Source: a virus. From it: a stretch of DNA of 25,556 nucleotides. Shown one piece after another: positions 6,443 to 15,516 of this stretch. Location: the IMG/VR virus record IMGVR_UViG_3300049914_000018, positions 1 to 25,556 of that record; one strand, 5' to 3'. The position numbers and the translations under genes were made by a program. The notes beneath the pieces are model-generated. The model made no database searches, had not been told where the DNA came from, and worked only from the letters and a program-made list of their open reading frames with translations. Within the stretch, counting starts at the first letter, position 1; each line of letters starts with the position of its first letter.

Positions 6443-8431
6443 TTATATCATTCTATGATACGAGGCTTTTCCTAAAGCATTCACAACGACTCTCTCTACC
6501 ATTTTATTGCCAAGCATAAGATTAATTTCTACAGGTTGCATTTGAACAGAATTCATCCCGCCTCTACTCGTTGGCATAAATTGTTCAGGGTCTTGCGGTG
6601 CATTCTCTCCAAATTTATACATCCTGCCAGTCTTTGTACCTATTCCGATAACTGGTTCGTAAAGAGTTCCACCTTGATCGAAAGCAATCGCCGCTGCTGT
6701 CATTGCTTCAATAGTTGCAAGTCCAGAGACTACCGCCGCCGTGCCAGTTAAAGCTCCAGCCCCAAGAGTCGCGATTGAAACCAAAGTCGCCGCTGGAGCT
6801 GCTGCCACCGCAATCGCAGCCATTGATGCAACCGTTGTTGCTGTTGTAATTGCCGCTATGGCTTCTGCCGCTATAGCATTAATTACATACTGAGCGGCCA
6901 TCGACATCAACGCATCTATCACGGAGTTTTTAACACCCTGCCACAAATCATTTAAAGTAACCGTCTGACCTTTTAAAGCCGCTCCGAGAGTATCAAAAGC
7001 ACTCATCATCGGGCCGGTTATATATTGATGCTCTTCCTTCCAGTTCTCCATTTCTTGTTGATGGAGTTTTAATTTTTCCTTTGCCTCATTATCTTCTTTG
7101 TCTCTCAAATTCTCTATTAATCTTGCTTCATCATCAAGAGCATCAATCCTTTGATTGGCCGCTCTTTCCTCATCGTCCGCCATATCAATTTCAAGTGCCT
7201 GTTGATCTCGTAAGGCATTCATGATATCTGCTTCTTCTTTTTCTCTCCTTGCATTAACTTCTTCCCAGTTGACAAACTTTGACTTGCCGGCGGGTTTCGG
7301 TTTTGGTGGAACTATCGTAGGAACAGATACTCCAAAACCCATTCCCCGACTTCCAGCAGATGTTCCACCTTTTGGTGGATACATTAATTCTCTATCTTCG
7401 CCGGTAATTGTAGGTCGACCAGCTTCACCATACATTCTCTTCAATCCTCTGTTGGGATAGATATTCTCTTTTATTAATTTATAATAACCATCCAGGAATA
7501 ATAAGTACCAATGCCCCTTCCCAATTATCTTCTCCATATTGCTTGCCGTTTCAGCTAAAGCATCAACAAGTGGCGATAATTGTGTCGCAAGTTTCCCTCC
7601 AGCTTCGCCAAGATTAGCCCAAGAAGTTTTTAATCTTTCATATTTTTCAAGTTGTGCCTCTGCGGCTTTATTAATATCTAAATTCTGTTCTTTCGCTTTT
7701 TCAAGTATCGCATTAAATAGAGCATGTTGTTTCCCAACATCGTTTAATTCTTTTGGCAAAACCCCTAAAGTTTCAGCAAAATCCTTATACGATTGTTCAA
7801 CATCTATATTAAGTTTCAACGCTCTCAATGCTCTCTTCCCACCTAAAGAAGCATTTTCAATTATGTTCATTGTTTCTTCAAAACTGTAACCAAGTAATTT
7901 AGAGCGTTTCTCTGCTAACTCCATTATTTCCGGTATTCTTTGCCAGTCAACATCAAGTAAAGTCAACTTCATCGCTGCTTGTAAAAGTTCATACTGAGAA
8001 ACATGTTGCCCTAATTTTGCATTAATTTTATCCATCATTTCAATAAAATTAACACCATCTTTTTCTGCAATTTGTTGCATGGTAGAACGGAGTAATTCCA
8101 TCCTTGCAGATTTCTCTGCTGCATCAAACGCTTTTTTAAGACTATAAACAGCCGCTACAATCGCACCGATATAAACCGTTGCCTCTCTGATAACTGTACC
8201 AAGTTTAAAGTACGTCTCGTGAAGCCCTTTACCAGCGGTAATCGCTCCGTGCGTAGAATCTTTTAACAGGATTTGAGCGGTTGCAAGTTTGCCCTGTTGA
8301 GCGGTTAATTCCGTAGAACCAACTTTAAGACCAGAAACTTCAGTCTTTAAATCTTTGATATAGGTTTTCAACTGGCCTATAGTTTCAAGTCCTATAGCTT
8401 CAAATCTAAGTTTTAAACTGTCATCCGCCAT
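6443..8431 (-). CDS. Tail tape measure protein
   Basis: A 662-residue protein, the length ruler and DNA-channel protein of a long tail. It is mainly helical: a coiled N-terminus, a hydrophobic segment around 85-100 (TVYIGAIVAAVYSLKKAF), long charged helices at about 395-470 (repeated E/K/D/R with DDEERAANQRIDALDDEARL), and a strongly hydrophobic Ala-rich stretch at about 520-600 that probably inserts into the host membrane at DNA ejection. At about 0.15 nm per residue (the known rule for tape measures) the tail would be near 100 nm. It starts at ATG 8431 inside a TAATG overlap with the shifted-frame chaperone extension, and it is followed at once by the distal tail gene. Identification is by composition, position and length. 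Confidence 0.9.
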   Translation of the reverse strand: MADDSLKLRFEAIGLETIGQLKTYIKDLKTEVSGLKVGSTELTAQQGKLATAQILLKDSTHGAITAGKGLHETYFKLGTVIREATVYIGAIVAAVYSLKKAFDAAEKSARMELLRSTMQQIAEKDGVNFIEMMDKINAKLGQHVSQYELLQAAMKLTLLDVDWQRIPEIMELAEKRSKLLGYSFEETMNIIENASLGGKRALRALKLNIDVEQSYKDFAETLGVLPKELNDVGKQHALFNAILEKAKEQNLDINKAAEAQLEKYERLKTSWANLGEAGGKLATQLSPLVDALAETASNMEKIIGKGHWYLLFLDGYYKLIKENIYPNRGLKRMYGEAGRPTITGEDRELMYPPKGGTSAGSRGMGFGVSVPTIVPPKPKPAGKSKFVNWEEVNARREKEEADIMNALRDQQALEIDMADDEERAANQRIDALDDEARLIENLRDKEDNEAKEKLKLHQQEMENWKEEHQYITGPMMSAFDTLGAALKGQTVTLNDLWQGVKNSVIDALMSMAAQYVINAIAAEAIAAITTATTVASMAAIAVAAAPAATLVSIATLGAGALTGTAAVVSGLATIEAMTAAAIAFDQGGTLYEPVIGIGTKTGRMYKFGENAPQDPEQFMPTSRGGMNSVQMQPVEINLMLGNKMVERVVVNALGKASYHRMI

Positions 8432-8697
8432 TACTTTTCTTTCTTCATTTTTCTGAATCTCTCATCTTCCGCCCAACTGGAATACTGTCTCAGATAATTT
8501 TCTATAATCACATCTTCCATAGTCAAAATCTTCTCCACTTCTTTTCTCTTCAGAATATCTTCAGGATATAAACAATATAACATCCACTCTCTACCGAATT
8601 CCCGTGGTGGTGGAGTTATGCCATAGTCTTTAGTTTTGAAGCGTCCAAACGCTTTCTTTGCTCGGAGAACTTTGTCAGTTTCTCCGCGTAGTACGCG
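8431..8697 (-). CDS. Tail assembly chaperone -1 frame extension (T part of G-T)
   Basis: Between the short chaperone and the tape measure, the -1 frame is open from just after a TGA about 25 bases upstream of T TTT TTC down to a TAA that overlaps the tape measure ATG as TAATG. If ribosomes slip at 8703-8697, 85 residues of the short form are joined to 88 more, making a 173-residue protein. The added part runs RVLRGETDKV... through PPPREFGREWMLYCLYPED to ..WAEDERFRKMKKEK and looks like genuine coding sequence, rich in helix-forming and charged residues. An in-frame ATG lies after GAGAGTGG (Met 39 of this part), so internal initiation is an alternative. Programmed frameshifts at this place are conserved in many long-tailed phages. 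Confidence 0.7.
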   Translation of the reverse strand, partial: RVLRGETDKVLRAKKAFGRFKTKDYGITPPPREFGREWMLYCLYPEDILKRKEVEKILTMEDVIIENYLRQYSSWAEDERFRKMKKEK

Positions 8698-8951
8698 AAA
8701 AAATCTGCCTGTATTCCCCCGAACTCATCTATAGCAATATTATCAAATCCCAATTCACTTGGAATAATTCTTAAATACTTCCATAAGAAATTCTTTTTAA
8801 ATGCAGTCCGGCAAATCTTATTCCATAAGTACTTAGTTCTTTTAGACTTCCTGACCCAAAAGGGAATATTCTGCAATTTCTCAATCTTTGCTTGTGCTGC
8901 AAAAGTGATTTCAGCAAACTCAAACTTTTTACCACCGACAATACGTTCCAT
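8616..8951 (-). CDS. Tail assembly chaperone, short form (gpG-like)
   Basis: A 111-residue, helix-rich, basic protein just upstream of the tape measure, the position of lambda G/GT and Mu gp41/gp42-type tail assembly chaperones. These coat the tape measure and recruit tail tube subunits and are not part of the virion. The start at ATG 8951 overlaps the holin stop as TAATG. Codons 83-85 are GAT TTT TTC, which contains the classical -1 slippery heptamer T TTT TTC (8703-8697). Unshifted ribosomes finish after 26 more residues (ending SKLKTMA) at 8616, and shifted ones continue in the frame described at 8431-8697. Family assignment comes from position and frameshift structure rather than from sequence recognition. 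Confidence 0.7.
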   Translation of the reverse strand: MERIVGGKKFEFAEITFAAQAKIEKLQNIPFWVRKSKRTKYLWNKICRTAFKKNFLWKYLRIIPSELGFDNIAIDEFGGIQADFFAYYAEKLTKFSEQRKRLDASKLKTMA

Positions 8952-9181
8952 TATTTAACCTCTGGTTTAGCAAAGTTTCCATTTGAATTGGTCAACCAAT
9001 TCTTTAAGAGATAACTCAGAGCCGCGCCAAGTGCAACCGTTCCAATAGTCTGTAGGTCGGACACTGTAGGCAACGACCCGGCTTGTACTATCTGATACAA
9101 TGCTGTGATTATCGCTGTAATAACAGCAAGGATACTACCTTTGATAATATCCTGTAGGTTTAATTTCCCGAATATGCTCAT
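8951..9181 (-). CDS. Holin-like small membrane protein
   Basis: A 76-residue protein with two hydrophobic segments: residues about 14-33 (KGSILAVITAIITALYQIV) and 44-60 (TIGTVALGAALSYLLKNWL), separated by a short polar turn (AGSLPTVSDLQ). It ends in a hydrophilic charged tail. Two TM helices, small size and a charged C-terminus are typical of holins, which open the inner membrane so that the endolysin can escape. The start at ATG 9181 has a strong AAGGAG 7 bases upstream. It overlaps the tail chaperone start as TAATG. It is separated from the endolysin by about 6.7 kb of tail genes, which is unusual but does not exclude the role. A non-lytic membrane protein is the alternative. Confidence 0.65.
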   Translation of the reverse strand: MSIFGKLNLQDIIKGSILAVITAIITALYQIVQAGSLPTVSDLQTIGTVALGAALSYLLKNWLTNSNGNFAKPEVK

Positions 9182-9193
9182 TTTATTGCTCCT

Positions 9194-9508
9194 TTAATCT
9201 GTGTAATCTGCTGTTGGTACTTTGTGCAAATTATTTATTTTAACTATCTCTGCACGATCTATTTTCTGTCGAAGTCTATATCTCTCAGACATTGCCTCTA
9301 AGTCATTCAGTACATCCATTATCTTAGCGTTTACTTCTTCAAATTGCTTCCTTGTTAAATAAGTCTCCGCCGCATGTGTTGTAGTCTCAATATTGTACCT
9401 TGCAATCGCCATAGGTATTAAGTATCCGGAAATGAGAACCAAAATAACAAGTAAACTCTTCCAAGCCCATTGTAACCACCAGTTATGTTTTTCTAATAAA
9501 TGTTTCAT
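9194..9508 (-). CDS. Single-TM protein with periplasmic helix
   Basis: A 104-residue protein starting MKHLLEKHNWW. Residues about 17-37 form one TM segment (SLLVILVLISGYLIPMAIA), followed by a charged helix (residues 50-90, TRKQFEEVNAKIMDVL...) with coiled-coil character, and it ends KVPTADYTD. I chose ATG 9508 rather than the GTG three codons earlier because AGGTGG sits 5-6 bases before it. It precedes the holin-like gene by 12 bases. The layout (TM, then helix on the outer face) fits an i-spanin or a holin-associated regulator, but no family is recognised. It forms a small membrane-protein pair with the next gene, inserted between fibre genes and the tail chaperone. Confidence 0.6.
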   Translation of the reverse strand: MKHLLEKHNWWLQWAWKSLLVILVLISGYLIPMAIARYNIETTTHAAETYLTRKQFEEVNAKIMDVLNDLEAMSERYRLRQKIDRAEIVKINNLHKVPTADYTD

Positions 9509-9592
9509 ATCTACCACCTATCTGTTTGTGGATTATCAAGTATATTTTCTTCTTTCATTAACATACTTATTCATCTCTTTATATTCCTTTGA

Positions 9593-11419
9593 CTATTTCC
9601 TTATCAAAACATAACTGCCTTGATTATTTATGGCGTTAACTGTAAATGTCACCGTGTCGGGTATCAACGGAGCAACAACTATAATTGTGTATGTTCCCTT
9701 TAAATTACCTAAAGAAAAATATATACTTGTCTGTCCGTTGATATTTGTATACGTTAAATAATCCGAACAACTGTATCCTATTGCACCCAAAGGAACAGAA
9801 TTCACCTCCCAATTTATATAAACATTCGGGACAGGATCAGTACCATCGGTTACAGTTACAACGAATGGACTTGTCAAAGTTGTGTTCACTAACTGGCCTT
9901 GATTATTGCCAGAAGTTAAGGCGATTGTAATCGGTGCTGAATAAATTGCTGCCCATGTAGAGCCAGTTTCAAATCCTGTCGCGTTTTGGAAATTAGACAG
10001 ACTTGAATACCAGACACTTTGGGCAGGATGACTTCCCCACCTCCCCAATCCATAAAAACTGTTGTTGTCTGAAGTAATCCCAGCATTTTTAAGCCAAATG
10101 AAATCAGTAGTTGCCGAGTATCCTGTCACCGTGTTGTGTGTAACAACTATAGTTGCCGTCGGATGTGCCGCGACGCTATCATTCTGTATCCACATTCCAT
10201 AAATTTTTGATCCGATAAATGTATTTCCAGTAATCGTGATTTTCCCAGCCCCTAAGTTCGAGCAGTTCATTCCATTCCCGGGTGCATTGTCTTTAAGTGT
10301 CACCGAGTTATTGTTAATCATCAAATCAGTCCCATCTGGATAAATTCCACCACCCATAAGCGTCCCGGTATTGTATCGGATTGTATCGCCAGTGTTCCGC
10401 CAAAAATCAACCAACGTACCCTGAATGTTGTCAAGAGTGTTATATTCTACAGTGTTATATCCATAGTTGGGGTCTAATCTTCCATGCATTGACCCCTGTA
10501 TCCCTATTCCACATTGATCTCCAGTATTGGAAAATCCATCTACTGTCGGTAACATATTCACAATTGTATCTTTTCTCATCGCACTCCTAATACAACATCT
10601 AAAATAAATGGCTGTGTTAGCCGTCGAATCTGCATAACATGAATCAATCAATCCGTTGGTTACACAAGTCATATAAAGAGCGCCATCAATATTGTTTTTT
10701 GTGTTAATTCCACGGAAAGTTATATTTTCATATCCTGTGGTAGTCGCCCAATAAGTTTGAAGTCCTATAAAAAAGCAACGTATATCTAAATCACGAACAA
10801 TAACATCGTGCGAAGATGTGTATAGTTCATTACAATATCTATAGATACGTATTGAGTCTCTTGTTGCGGGAAAAGTGACATTGTCGTATGTATGAATGAA
10901 TACAGTATCTCGACTTCCACTTAATCCATACCCACCCTCTGCAAGGCCGGTAAGCCATGCTCCCCATGTTGCAGGACTGGAACCGCGATAAATAAGTCCA
11001 GTTGACTTTAACCAAGCATCATTTCGCCATTGATAATAATATGAGTTAAGCGCACTGTATCCGCCAAGATACGCCTTATAATATCCTACGAGTCCAGCGA
11101 TTGCAGTCCAAGTCACCTCACGTAAATCTCCATAGATGATTGGTTTTGCACCTGTTCCATAAGCACCAATAACAATCGGAGAACCAACCGAACCTTGTAA
11201 AGTGTCAAGTATTTGTCCTCCAAAAACATCGCCACGTTTGAAGAGAATAGAATCTCCGGGTTGAAAATTAGAGAACGAATAAATCTTGTTTGGAGTTGCC
11301 CATGGTTCTTCTTGTGTAATACCATCATTTGCGTCATCACCGTCATCGGCTACATAATATGTAGTCTGAGCTGATAAAGTGACAGTAAAAAACAATATTA
11401 AAAAGATTAATCTCTTCAT
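9593..11419 (-). CDS. Secreted right-handed beta-helix protein with C-terminal Ig-like domain
   Basis: A 608-residue protein. It begins with a Sec signal peptide ([18 protein letters not shown]), then TTYYVADDGDDANDGITQ followed by EEPWATPNK, the standard opening of pectate-lyase-like parallel beta-helices. The helix runs to about residue 480 with many N-rich turns (NNNSVTL, TITGNTFIG, VVTHNTVTG). Residues about 497-596 form an invasin-like Big_1/Ig domain (SGNNQGQLVN ... NGQTSIYFSLGNLKGTY ... VTFTVNA). Beta-helices of this kind are common in phage tailspikes and in secreted polysaccharide enzymes. I chose ATG 11419 because it overlaps the upstream stop as TGATG and starts exactly at the signal peptide. 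The signal peptide is odd for a phage tail protein and suggests export to the host surface, or capture of a host surface gene. No catalytic residues can be assigned. Confidence 0.75.
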   Translation of the reverse strand: MKRLIFLILFFTVTLSAQTTYYVADDGDDANDGITQEEPWATPNKIYSFSNFQPGDSILFKRGDVFGGQILDTLQGSVGSPIVIGAYGTGAKPIIYGDLREVTWTAIAGLVGYYKAYLGGYSALNSYYYQWRNDAWLKSTGLIYRGSSPATWGAWLTGLAEGGYGLSGSRDTVFIHTYDNVTFPATRDSIRIYRYCNELYTSSHDVIVRDLDIRCFFIGLQTYWATTTGYENITFRGINTKNNIDGALYMTCVTNGLIDSCYADSTANTAIYFRCCIRSAMRKDTIVNMLPTVDGFSNTGDQCGIGIQGSMHGRLDPNYGYNTVEYNTLDNIQGTLVDFWRNTGDTIRYNTGTLMGGGIYPDGTDLMINNNSVTLKDNAPGNGMNCSNLGAGKITITGNTFIGSKIYGMWIQNDSVAAHPTATIVVTHNTVTGYSATTDFIWLKNAGITSDNNSFYGLGRWGSHPAQSVWYSSLSNFQNATGFETGSTWAAIYSAPITIALTSGNNQGQLVNTTLTSPFVVTVTDGTDPVPNVYINWEVNSVPLGAIGYSCSDYLTYTNINGQTSIYFSLGNLKGTYTIIVVAPLIPDTVTFTVNAINNQGSYVLIRK

Positions 11420-14400
11420 CAATATTCTCGGTAAACATACCATTTATGCGAATAAAACAATCTTGCCGTTATACCTTTTGTTTTGATTATTCTTTGGCTA
11501 AGCCCTGTTTGTCTTTCAGTCCCATTCGGAACGCAAGTTGAAGAAGTTAATGAACCGAGCAATACCAAATTAAGACTATTATTACTTGGAGTACCAGCAT
11601 AGAAACTTGCCGTGTACCCTCCAACTATTATCGCAAATGCTTTTACGGTATCTGCCGTTACTGGTAATCCTGTATCAAAAATTAAAGAATCACCACCAGC
11701 CCCAATACCCAAACCAACACGGCATCGCCAGTTTAACGATATTGAATCAGTATAATCAAAAACTGCGTAATCGACATGCCCTGTCGTAGCAGTTGCGTCC
11801 CCAAAGCCAAGTTGTAAATAATATCTATTCGATCCACTCGACAATGCAGATACCCGACCAATAAAAATCAGTGTGCATGGTTTAGTACCAAACGCGAAAC
11901 TGTTGATATTGGTATAAAACGATGAACGACCTGCCTCTACAGTTCCGGTACTTATACTTGCATACCCAACATTCAGTGAATCACTTAAATTAGGCGTAGC
12001 CAAGACTGTTCCTGCGCCTGCACTGGCATCCGCCCAATCAGCAGACAGTCCAACTGACCCCCTATCACAATCATCCGACCATTCATAAGTTTTACATATT
12101 CTTTTGTAAAAAAGTGCGCCGAGCGAGTCGTTGACATTTCCAGTCGAACTCGGATTCATAGTATTTTCTAAATAATAGGTATTTGTCGCACCAACCCTAC
12201 TAATTTTTAAATTATCACCCACGACAATTTTCATCAGACTGTCTTTGTGAGTTTTCGCGGAAATTACTCCCGTTGAACTCATATACAAAAGACTATCTAT
12301 ACCATCGAGGGGAAGAGTAACAGCATGAGCCGCGACAGTATCACTTGCTGCGTTTGCCGCTTTCAATTCTGCCCCTGTGGGAGTTTCATAAACTGTAAGA
12401 GAGTCTGCCCTTGTTACTTTCGTTCTTACCTCTGCTTTTGTCTCTGCTGAATCTGCACCAAGCCGTAATGTCGAACCAAACAACCAAGCGTTACCACCAT
12501 CCGTTATTTGTAAACCGCGTCCATGTTCGCCAAAAAGATTTAATCCATTTGAAGACTTTGCTTCTATTGCATCTGTTTTTATAATGCTTGCTCCATTTTG
12601 AATAGCATCAAAAAAAGAATTTAAACTAAGACTTGAATATGTTTGATATACCGAACTCTGATTATAATAATATTGTATGATAATATTATATTCTTTTGCC
12701 CCATCTGTAACTGCCATGTGAGGATCGCAGGTGTGCATGTTAGGATAAGAAATTGTAAAATATTGACTTTCGTGCCAACTGGCAGAAAGTGCCAAATTAT
12801 CTGAAGTGTCAGCAAAGAATGCCTTTGTATCCCAATAAGTATTCAATACACCACAGAGCAACAAAATTGAATTTCTGTCGGGGATATAAATTGCATACGG
12901 ACTCCCTCCTTTGTCTATAACTTTTCCCGCTGTACGGTGCGTATCCCAATTCATATCATTTAAAGTGGAATACGAATAGCCAAGACCAACATCATGTTGA
13001 TCTAAACTTTTCCCGCTTTCCATAAACATGTGCCAAACTCCATTCACAACAACTACCGCTACATTCCAAATATTATAATATTGAGATGTTGGATCGGTAG
13101 AATTGGTTAAAACGGGATTTCCCCCATTCATAATTGTCCAAGTGGTTTTATTCGAGCTTTGCCATAAATAAATCCCATTATCAACAGGAATTAGTTTGCG
13201 AGCGAATAAATAATAAGTACTCCCCTCTTTTAAAACATAAGGATATTGCACGGCGTTAAGAACAACTTGAGGCGCAGAAAAAACTCTACACAATGTATCG
13301 GTTGCGTAACTATACTGTAAGTCACCGCTACCATACCATACATCACATTGACTCCCATCGAAAATAATGGATGGTTCACAGGCATACGGAGATATTGTCG
13401 GCAGGACGGGACTACTTGGTTCTGGAATAAGATATACATTCTCTTTTGTCAATCCATTTTTTAAATTAGTTATAAATAAATCCGTTCTATATCGTGTTGT
13501 GAATCCAGTTGATATAGTCGTATCACTTGCATCTTTCTTTAATCTTACCTCTGCTTTTGTCTCTGCTGAATCTGCACCAAACCGTAATGTCGAACCAAAC
13601 CATCCATTGCCAACACTATCGATACAACCAAGTGAATCATGTCTTGAATTCTCGAATATTAACACATTTCTAACTAATCCATTTTTAATTGTCAAACGAG
13701 CGGAAGTTAAATCTGTTGAAGTTGTTGTACCTATACAAGTGTTGCCATTTTTTAATGTTAGCAAAGCGGCAGAATGAATTCCACTCGTACCATTGCCCCA
13801 TTCAACCAAAGGATCGGTTGCTGCCCATGCGTCCGCAGCCCCACCACCAATATTGTATCTACCTCCAGAAAACGACACATAACTTTCAGCTTTTGTTCGT
13901 CTACCCAATGCAGTTGCATAATCACCACTCGCTACAGTTTGATCTCCAATTGCCGTCGACACCGGTCCACTTGCTTTTGCTCCATAGCCAGACGCGAAAG
14001 AATTATCCCCTATATTTACATCGTTCCATTCTGTACCATCCATCAAAACACCGATTGCAATCGTGCCTACTCGAAACGCCGCTTTACGTGGATACCACAT
14101 CATTCTCGTTCCCACGCCTAAATTAGGTTCAGTCCAACCAGCACCGTAAATTCCAGTCGCAAGAATTGCACCTTGTGTTTTGAGAGAGTCAAATTTAGTA
14201 ATACCATTCACCAAATTATTTATTGCAGTTTTTAATGAATCTGCTCTTGTGTCTATATTTCCACCACAAGAGGAATAGATTATAGTTGCACAAAGACTGT
14301 CCCAAGGTAAATTTTTAGTACCGCATCTAAACGTATTGGCAGTCTTAGGAGCAAGAGAAGTCCGAATTTCCTGTGTTTGACCCCAAACAAAATTGATACA

Positions 14401-14430
14401 GAATATAGTTAAGAATAGAATCTTTTTCAT
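11419..14430 (-). CDS. Large mosaic fibre/adhesin with signal peptide
   Basis: A 1003-residue protein. Residues 1-17 form a Sec signal peptide ([17 protein letters not shown], next residue Gln). Residues about 138-195 carry YadA-like head repeats ([31 protein letters not shown]), which form trimeric stalks in adhesins and phage fibres. Residues about 340-600 resemble a five-bladed GH43/GH32-type beta-propeller ([55 protein letters not shown]). Residues about 780-1003 look like a lectin-type jelly roll. Two linker copies ([20 protein letters not shown] at about 277-296 and a near-copy at 650-669) flank the propeller. It starts at ATG 14430 with GAGA upstream and overlaps the beta-helix gene as TGATG. 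It probably recognises or trims a polysaccharide. Whether it is a virion fibre or an exported host-surface protein is open. Confidence 0.7.
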   Translation of the reverse strand: MKKILFLTIFCINFVWGQTQEIRTSLAPKTANTFRCGTKNLPWDSLCATIIYSSCGGNIDTRADSLKTAINNLVNGITKFDSLKTQGAILATGIYGAGWTEPNLGVGTRMMWYPRKAAFRVGTIAIGVLMDGTEWNDVNIGDNSFASGYGAKASGPVSTAIGDQTVASGDYATALGRRTKAESYVSFSGGRYNIGGGAADAWAATDPLVEWGNGTSGIHSAALLTLKNGNTCIGTTTSTDLTSARLTIKNGLVRNVLIFENSRHDSLGCIDSVGNGWFGSTLRFGADSAETKAEVRLKKDASDTTISTGFTTRYRTDLFITNLKNGLTKENVYLIPEPSSPVLPTISPYACEPSIIFDGSQCDVWYGSGDLQYSYATDTLCRVFSAPQVVLNAVQYPYVLKEGSTYYLFARKLIPVDNGIYLWQSSNKTTWTIMNGGNPVLTNSTDPTSQYYNIWNVAVVVVNGVWHMFMESGKSLDQHDVGLGYSYSTLNDMNWDTHRTAGKVIDKGGSPYAIYIPDRNSILLLCGVLNTYWDTKAFFADTSDNLALSASWHESQYFTISYPNMHTCDPHMAVTDGAKEYNIIIQYYYNQSSVYQTYSSLSLNSFFDAIQNGASIIKTDAIEAKSSNGLNLFGEHGRGLQITDGGNAWLFGSTLRLGADSAETKAEVRTKVTRADSLTVYETPTGAELKAANAASDTVAAHAVTLPLDGIDSLLYMSSTGVISAKTHKDSLMKIVVGDNLKISRVGATNTYYLENTMNPSSTGNVNDSLGALFYKRICKTYEWSDDCDRGSVGLSADWADASAGAGTVLATPNLSDSLNVGYASISTGTVEAGRSSFYTNINSFAFGTKPCTLIFIGRVSALSSGSNRYYLQLGFGDATATTGHVDYAVFDYTDSISLNWRCRVGLGIGAGGDSLIFDTGLPVTADTVKAFAIIVGGYTASFYAGTPSNNSLNLVLLGSLTSSTCVPNGTERQTGLSQRIIKTKGITARLFYSHKWYVYREY
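12424..12481 (-). repeat. 58-base direct repeat, copy B, inside the fibre gene
   Basis: This copy matches 13543-13600 with a single difference (G at 12462, A at 13581), offset 1119 bases, in the same frame. It encodes the linker [19 protein letters not shown]-type sequence at the C-terminal edge of the propeller-like domain. Confidence 0.9.
13543..13600 (-). repeat. 58-base direct repeat, copy A, inside the fibre gene
   Basis: This is the partner of 12424-12481, on the N-terminal side of the propeller-like domain. Near-identity at the DNA level, while the sequence between the copies is unrelated, points to recent duplication, recombination or gene conversion around an exchangeable domain. 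Confidence 0.9.
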
Positions 14431-14437
14431 ATCATTC

Positions 14438-14977
14438 TCAGTTTATTGCAATCGAATATCGCTCATTGTTTATTATATATTTTCTCAATAGTTCTTTAAT
14501 TGCTTCAACGTCTGAATCTTGATACATCGCATACTTTCGTGGGGAGATGGAGATTTTATGTGGCTCTGTTCCGTGTGTGAAAACTAAATCCCCTGCAAAA
14601 GTTGGAAAAACTTGAAGTTTATCACTACCCGGATGCCGAATAATTCCACCGAATTGATGAATCTTTGCATACTTTAATCCTTCGCCGAATGAGACTGTCA
14701 CACTTGTTTTCCCCTTTTCAATTTTCTGCGAATTATAAAGCTTACCTCCCGGGTTTAAGGGTTTTTTATTAGACCATTTTGCCTCTCTTCCACTACCGTA
14801 TGAAATTGTCGGAGGCCATTTTGTAGGTCTTCCACTGACAAGAAAGTTTTGATGAACACTATTCACAAGCAAACATCCTATATCAGTATAAACATCCGAA
14901 GGAATATCTGAAGCCCTCAAAGCCAATGCTTCAAATTTTTGCAAACATCCACCATCTTCTATTGTAACTTTTAACAT
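14438..14977 (-). CDS. Phage virion morphogenesis / tail completion protein (Mu gpG-like)
   Basis: A 179-residue protein of the Mu gpG / P2 gpS (tail completion) type. Its landmarks are the GRPTKWPPT segment (about residues 50-58), the [10 protein letters not shown] turn (77-86), an [18 protein letters not shown]-like pattern (read as [19 protein letters not shown] at about 93-111) and a C-terminal [17 protein letters not shown] helix. Members of this family finish the tail or join it to the head. It follows the gp37-like gene with 2 bases between stop and ATG 14977. In Mu-like phages this gene closes the head-tail connector block, and here it is followed by fibre genes instead of tube genes. 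Confidence 0.85.
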   Translation of the reverse strand: MLKVTIEDGGCLQKFEALALRASDIPSDVYTDIGCLLVNSVHQNFLVSGRPTKWPPTISYGSGREAKWSNKKPLNPGGKLYNSQKIEKGKTSVTVSFGEGLKYAKIHQFGGIIRHPGSDKLQVFPTFAGDLVFTHGTEPHKISISPRKYAMYQDSDVEAIKELLRKYIINNERYSIAIN

Positions 14978-14979
14978 AA

Positions 14980-15516
14980 TTATGCAAGAAGTTTTAAATT
15001 GTAGTCCGTACTGTACACCACGATCTCGGGAGTTATCACAACAAGTCTTTCATCTGTTCCACCTGCTTCGAGCAACGGACTAAGCGGATTAAATTCTGAG
15101 GTTGTAATTGTTGTACCACTCAAAGCAGTGTTGTTTGGTATTCCTTGTATTGTACTCTTAGGTACTTTACCGTGTAAGTCATCGTATACCGCCGCTAAAA
15201 TATCATAAGCACTTCTTGAAGCATCCCGTGTCACTCGTAAAGATTTAGCACCTATAAAAAGCCTGAAAGTTAAAGTATGAATATAAAGTTTTCCACGCGA
15301 ATCTCTGTCAGACTTTGTACTTGTTCTGCCTTGATAACTCACAAGTATAAAAGGAAGAAGTCTGATAAACCCCTGCATCTCTTCAGCGTCTAAGAAAGTC
15401 CTAAGATTAACTTCACCTGCATAGGTCTGAATAGAATTGACCCCGCTTAAATAAGTTGTATCTGTTTTAAGTGTATCTATGATTTGATCTTCAATATTTG
15501 CTATAGAATATCTCAA
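14980..15516 (-). CDS. Mu gp37-like protein (DUF1834), tail terminator-type
   Basis: A 178-residue protein with the DUF1834 pattern: an N-terminal SIANIEDQIIDTLK helix, PFILVSYQGRTS strand, a TLTFRLFIGAKSLR strand, an ASRSAYDILAAVYDDLHGK helix, and a C-terminal segment with ERLVVITPEIVVYSTDY. Members sit between gp36 and gpG in Mu-like phages and probably cap the tail or join it to the neck. The best start is TTG at 15516, overlapping the upstream TGA as TTGA, with no visible SD. Translation is therefore probably coupled to the preceding gene. No in-frame ATG is available near the N-terminus, so the unusual start is favoured. Confidence 0.8.
   Translation of the reverse strand: MRYSIANIEDQIIDTLKTDTTYLSGVNSIQTYAGEVNLRTFLDAEEMQGFIRLLPFILVSYQGRTSTKSDRDSRGKLYIHTLTFRLFIGAKSLRVTRDASRSAYDILAAVYDDLHGKVPKSTIQGIPNNTALSGTTITTSEFNPLSPLLEAGGTDERLVVITPEIVVYSTDYNLKLLA

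Noticed and set aside
9509-9592. Twelve-codon reading frame after an AAAGGAATATAAAGAG stretch between the beta-helix and TM genes
   Set aside because: It is too short to support as a gene and has no similarity pattern. The gap otherwise shows nothing clear.
13689-14126. Plus-strand reading frames of 115-145 codons opposite the fibre gene, and similar long plus-strand frames elsewhere (for example 20596-21117)
   Set aside because: They lie opposite well supported genes, have Ser/His/Cys-rich shadow-like composition, lack SD sequences and show no family patterns.
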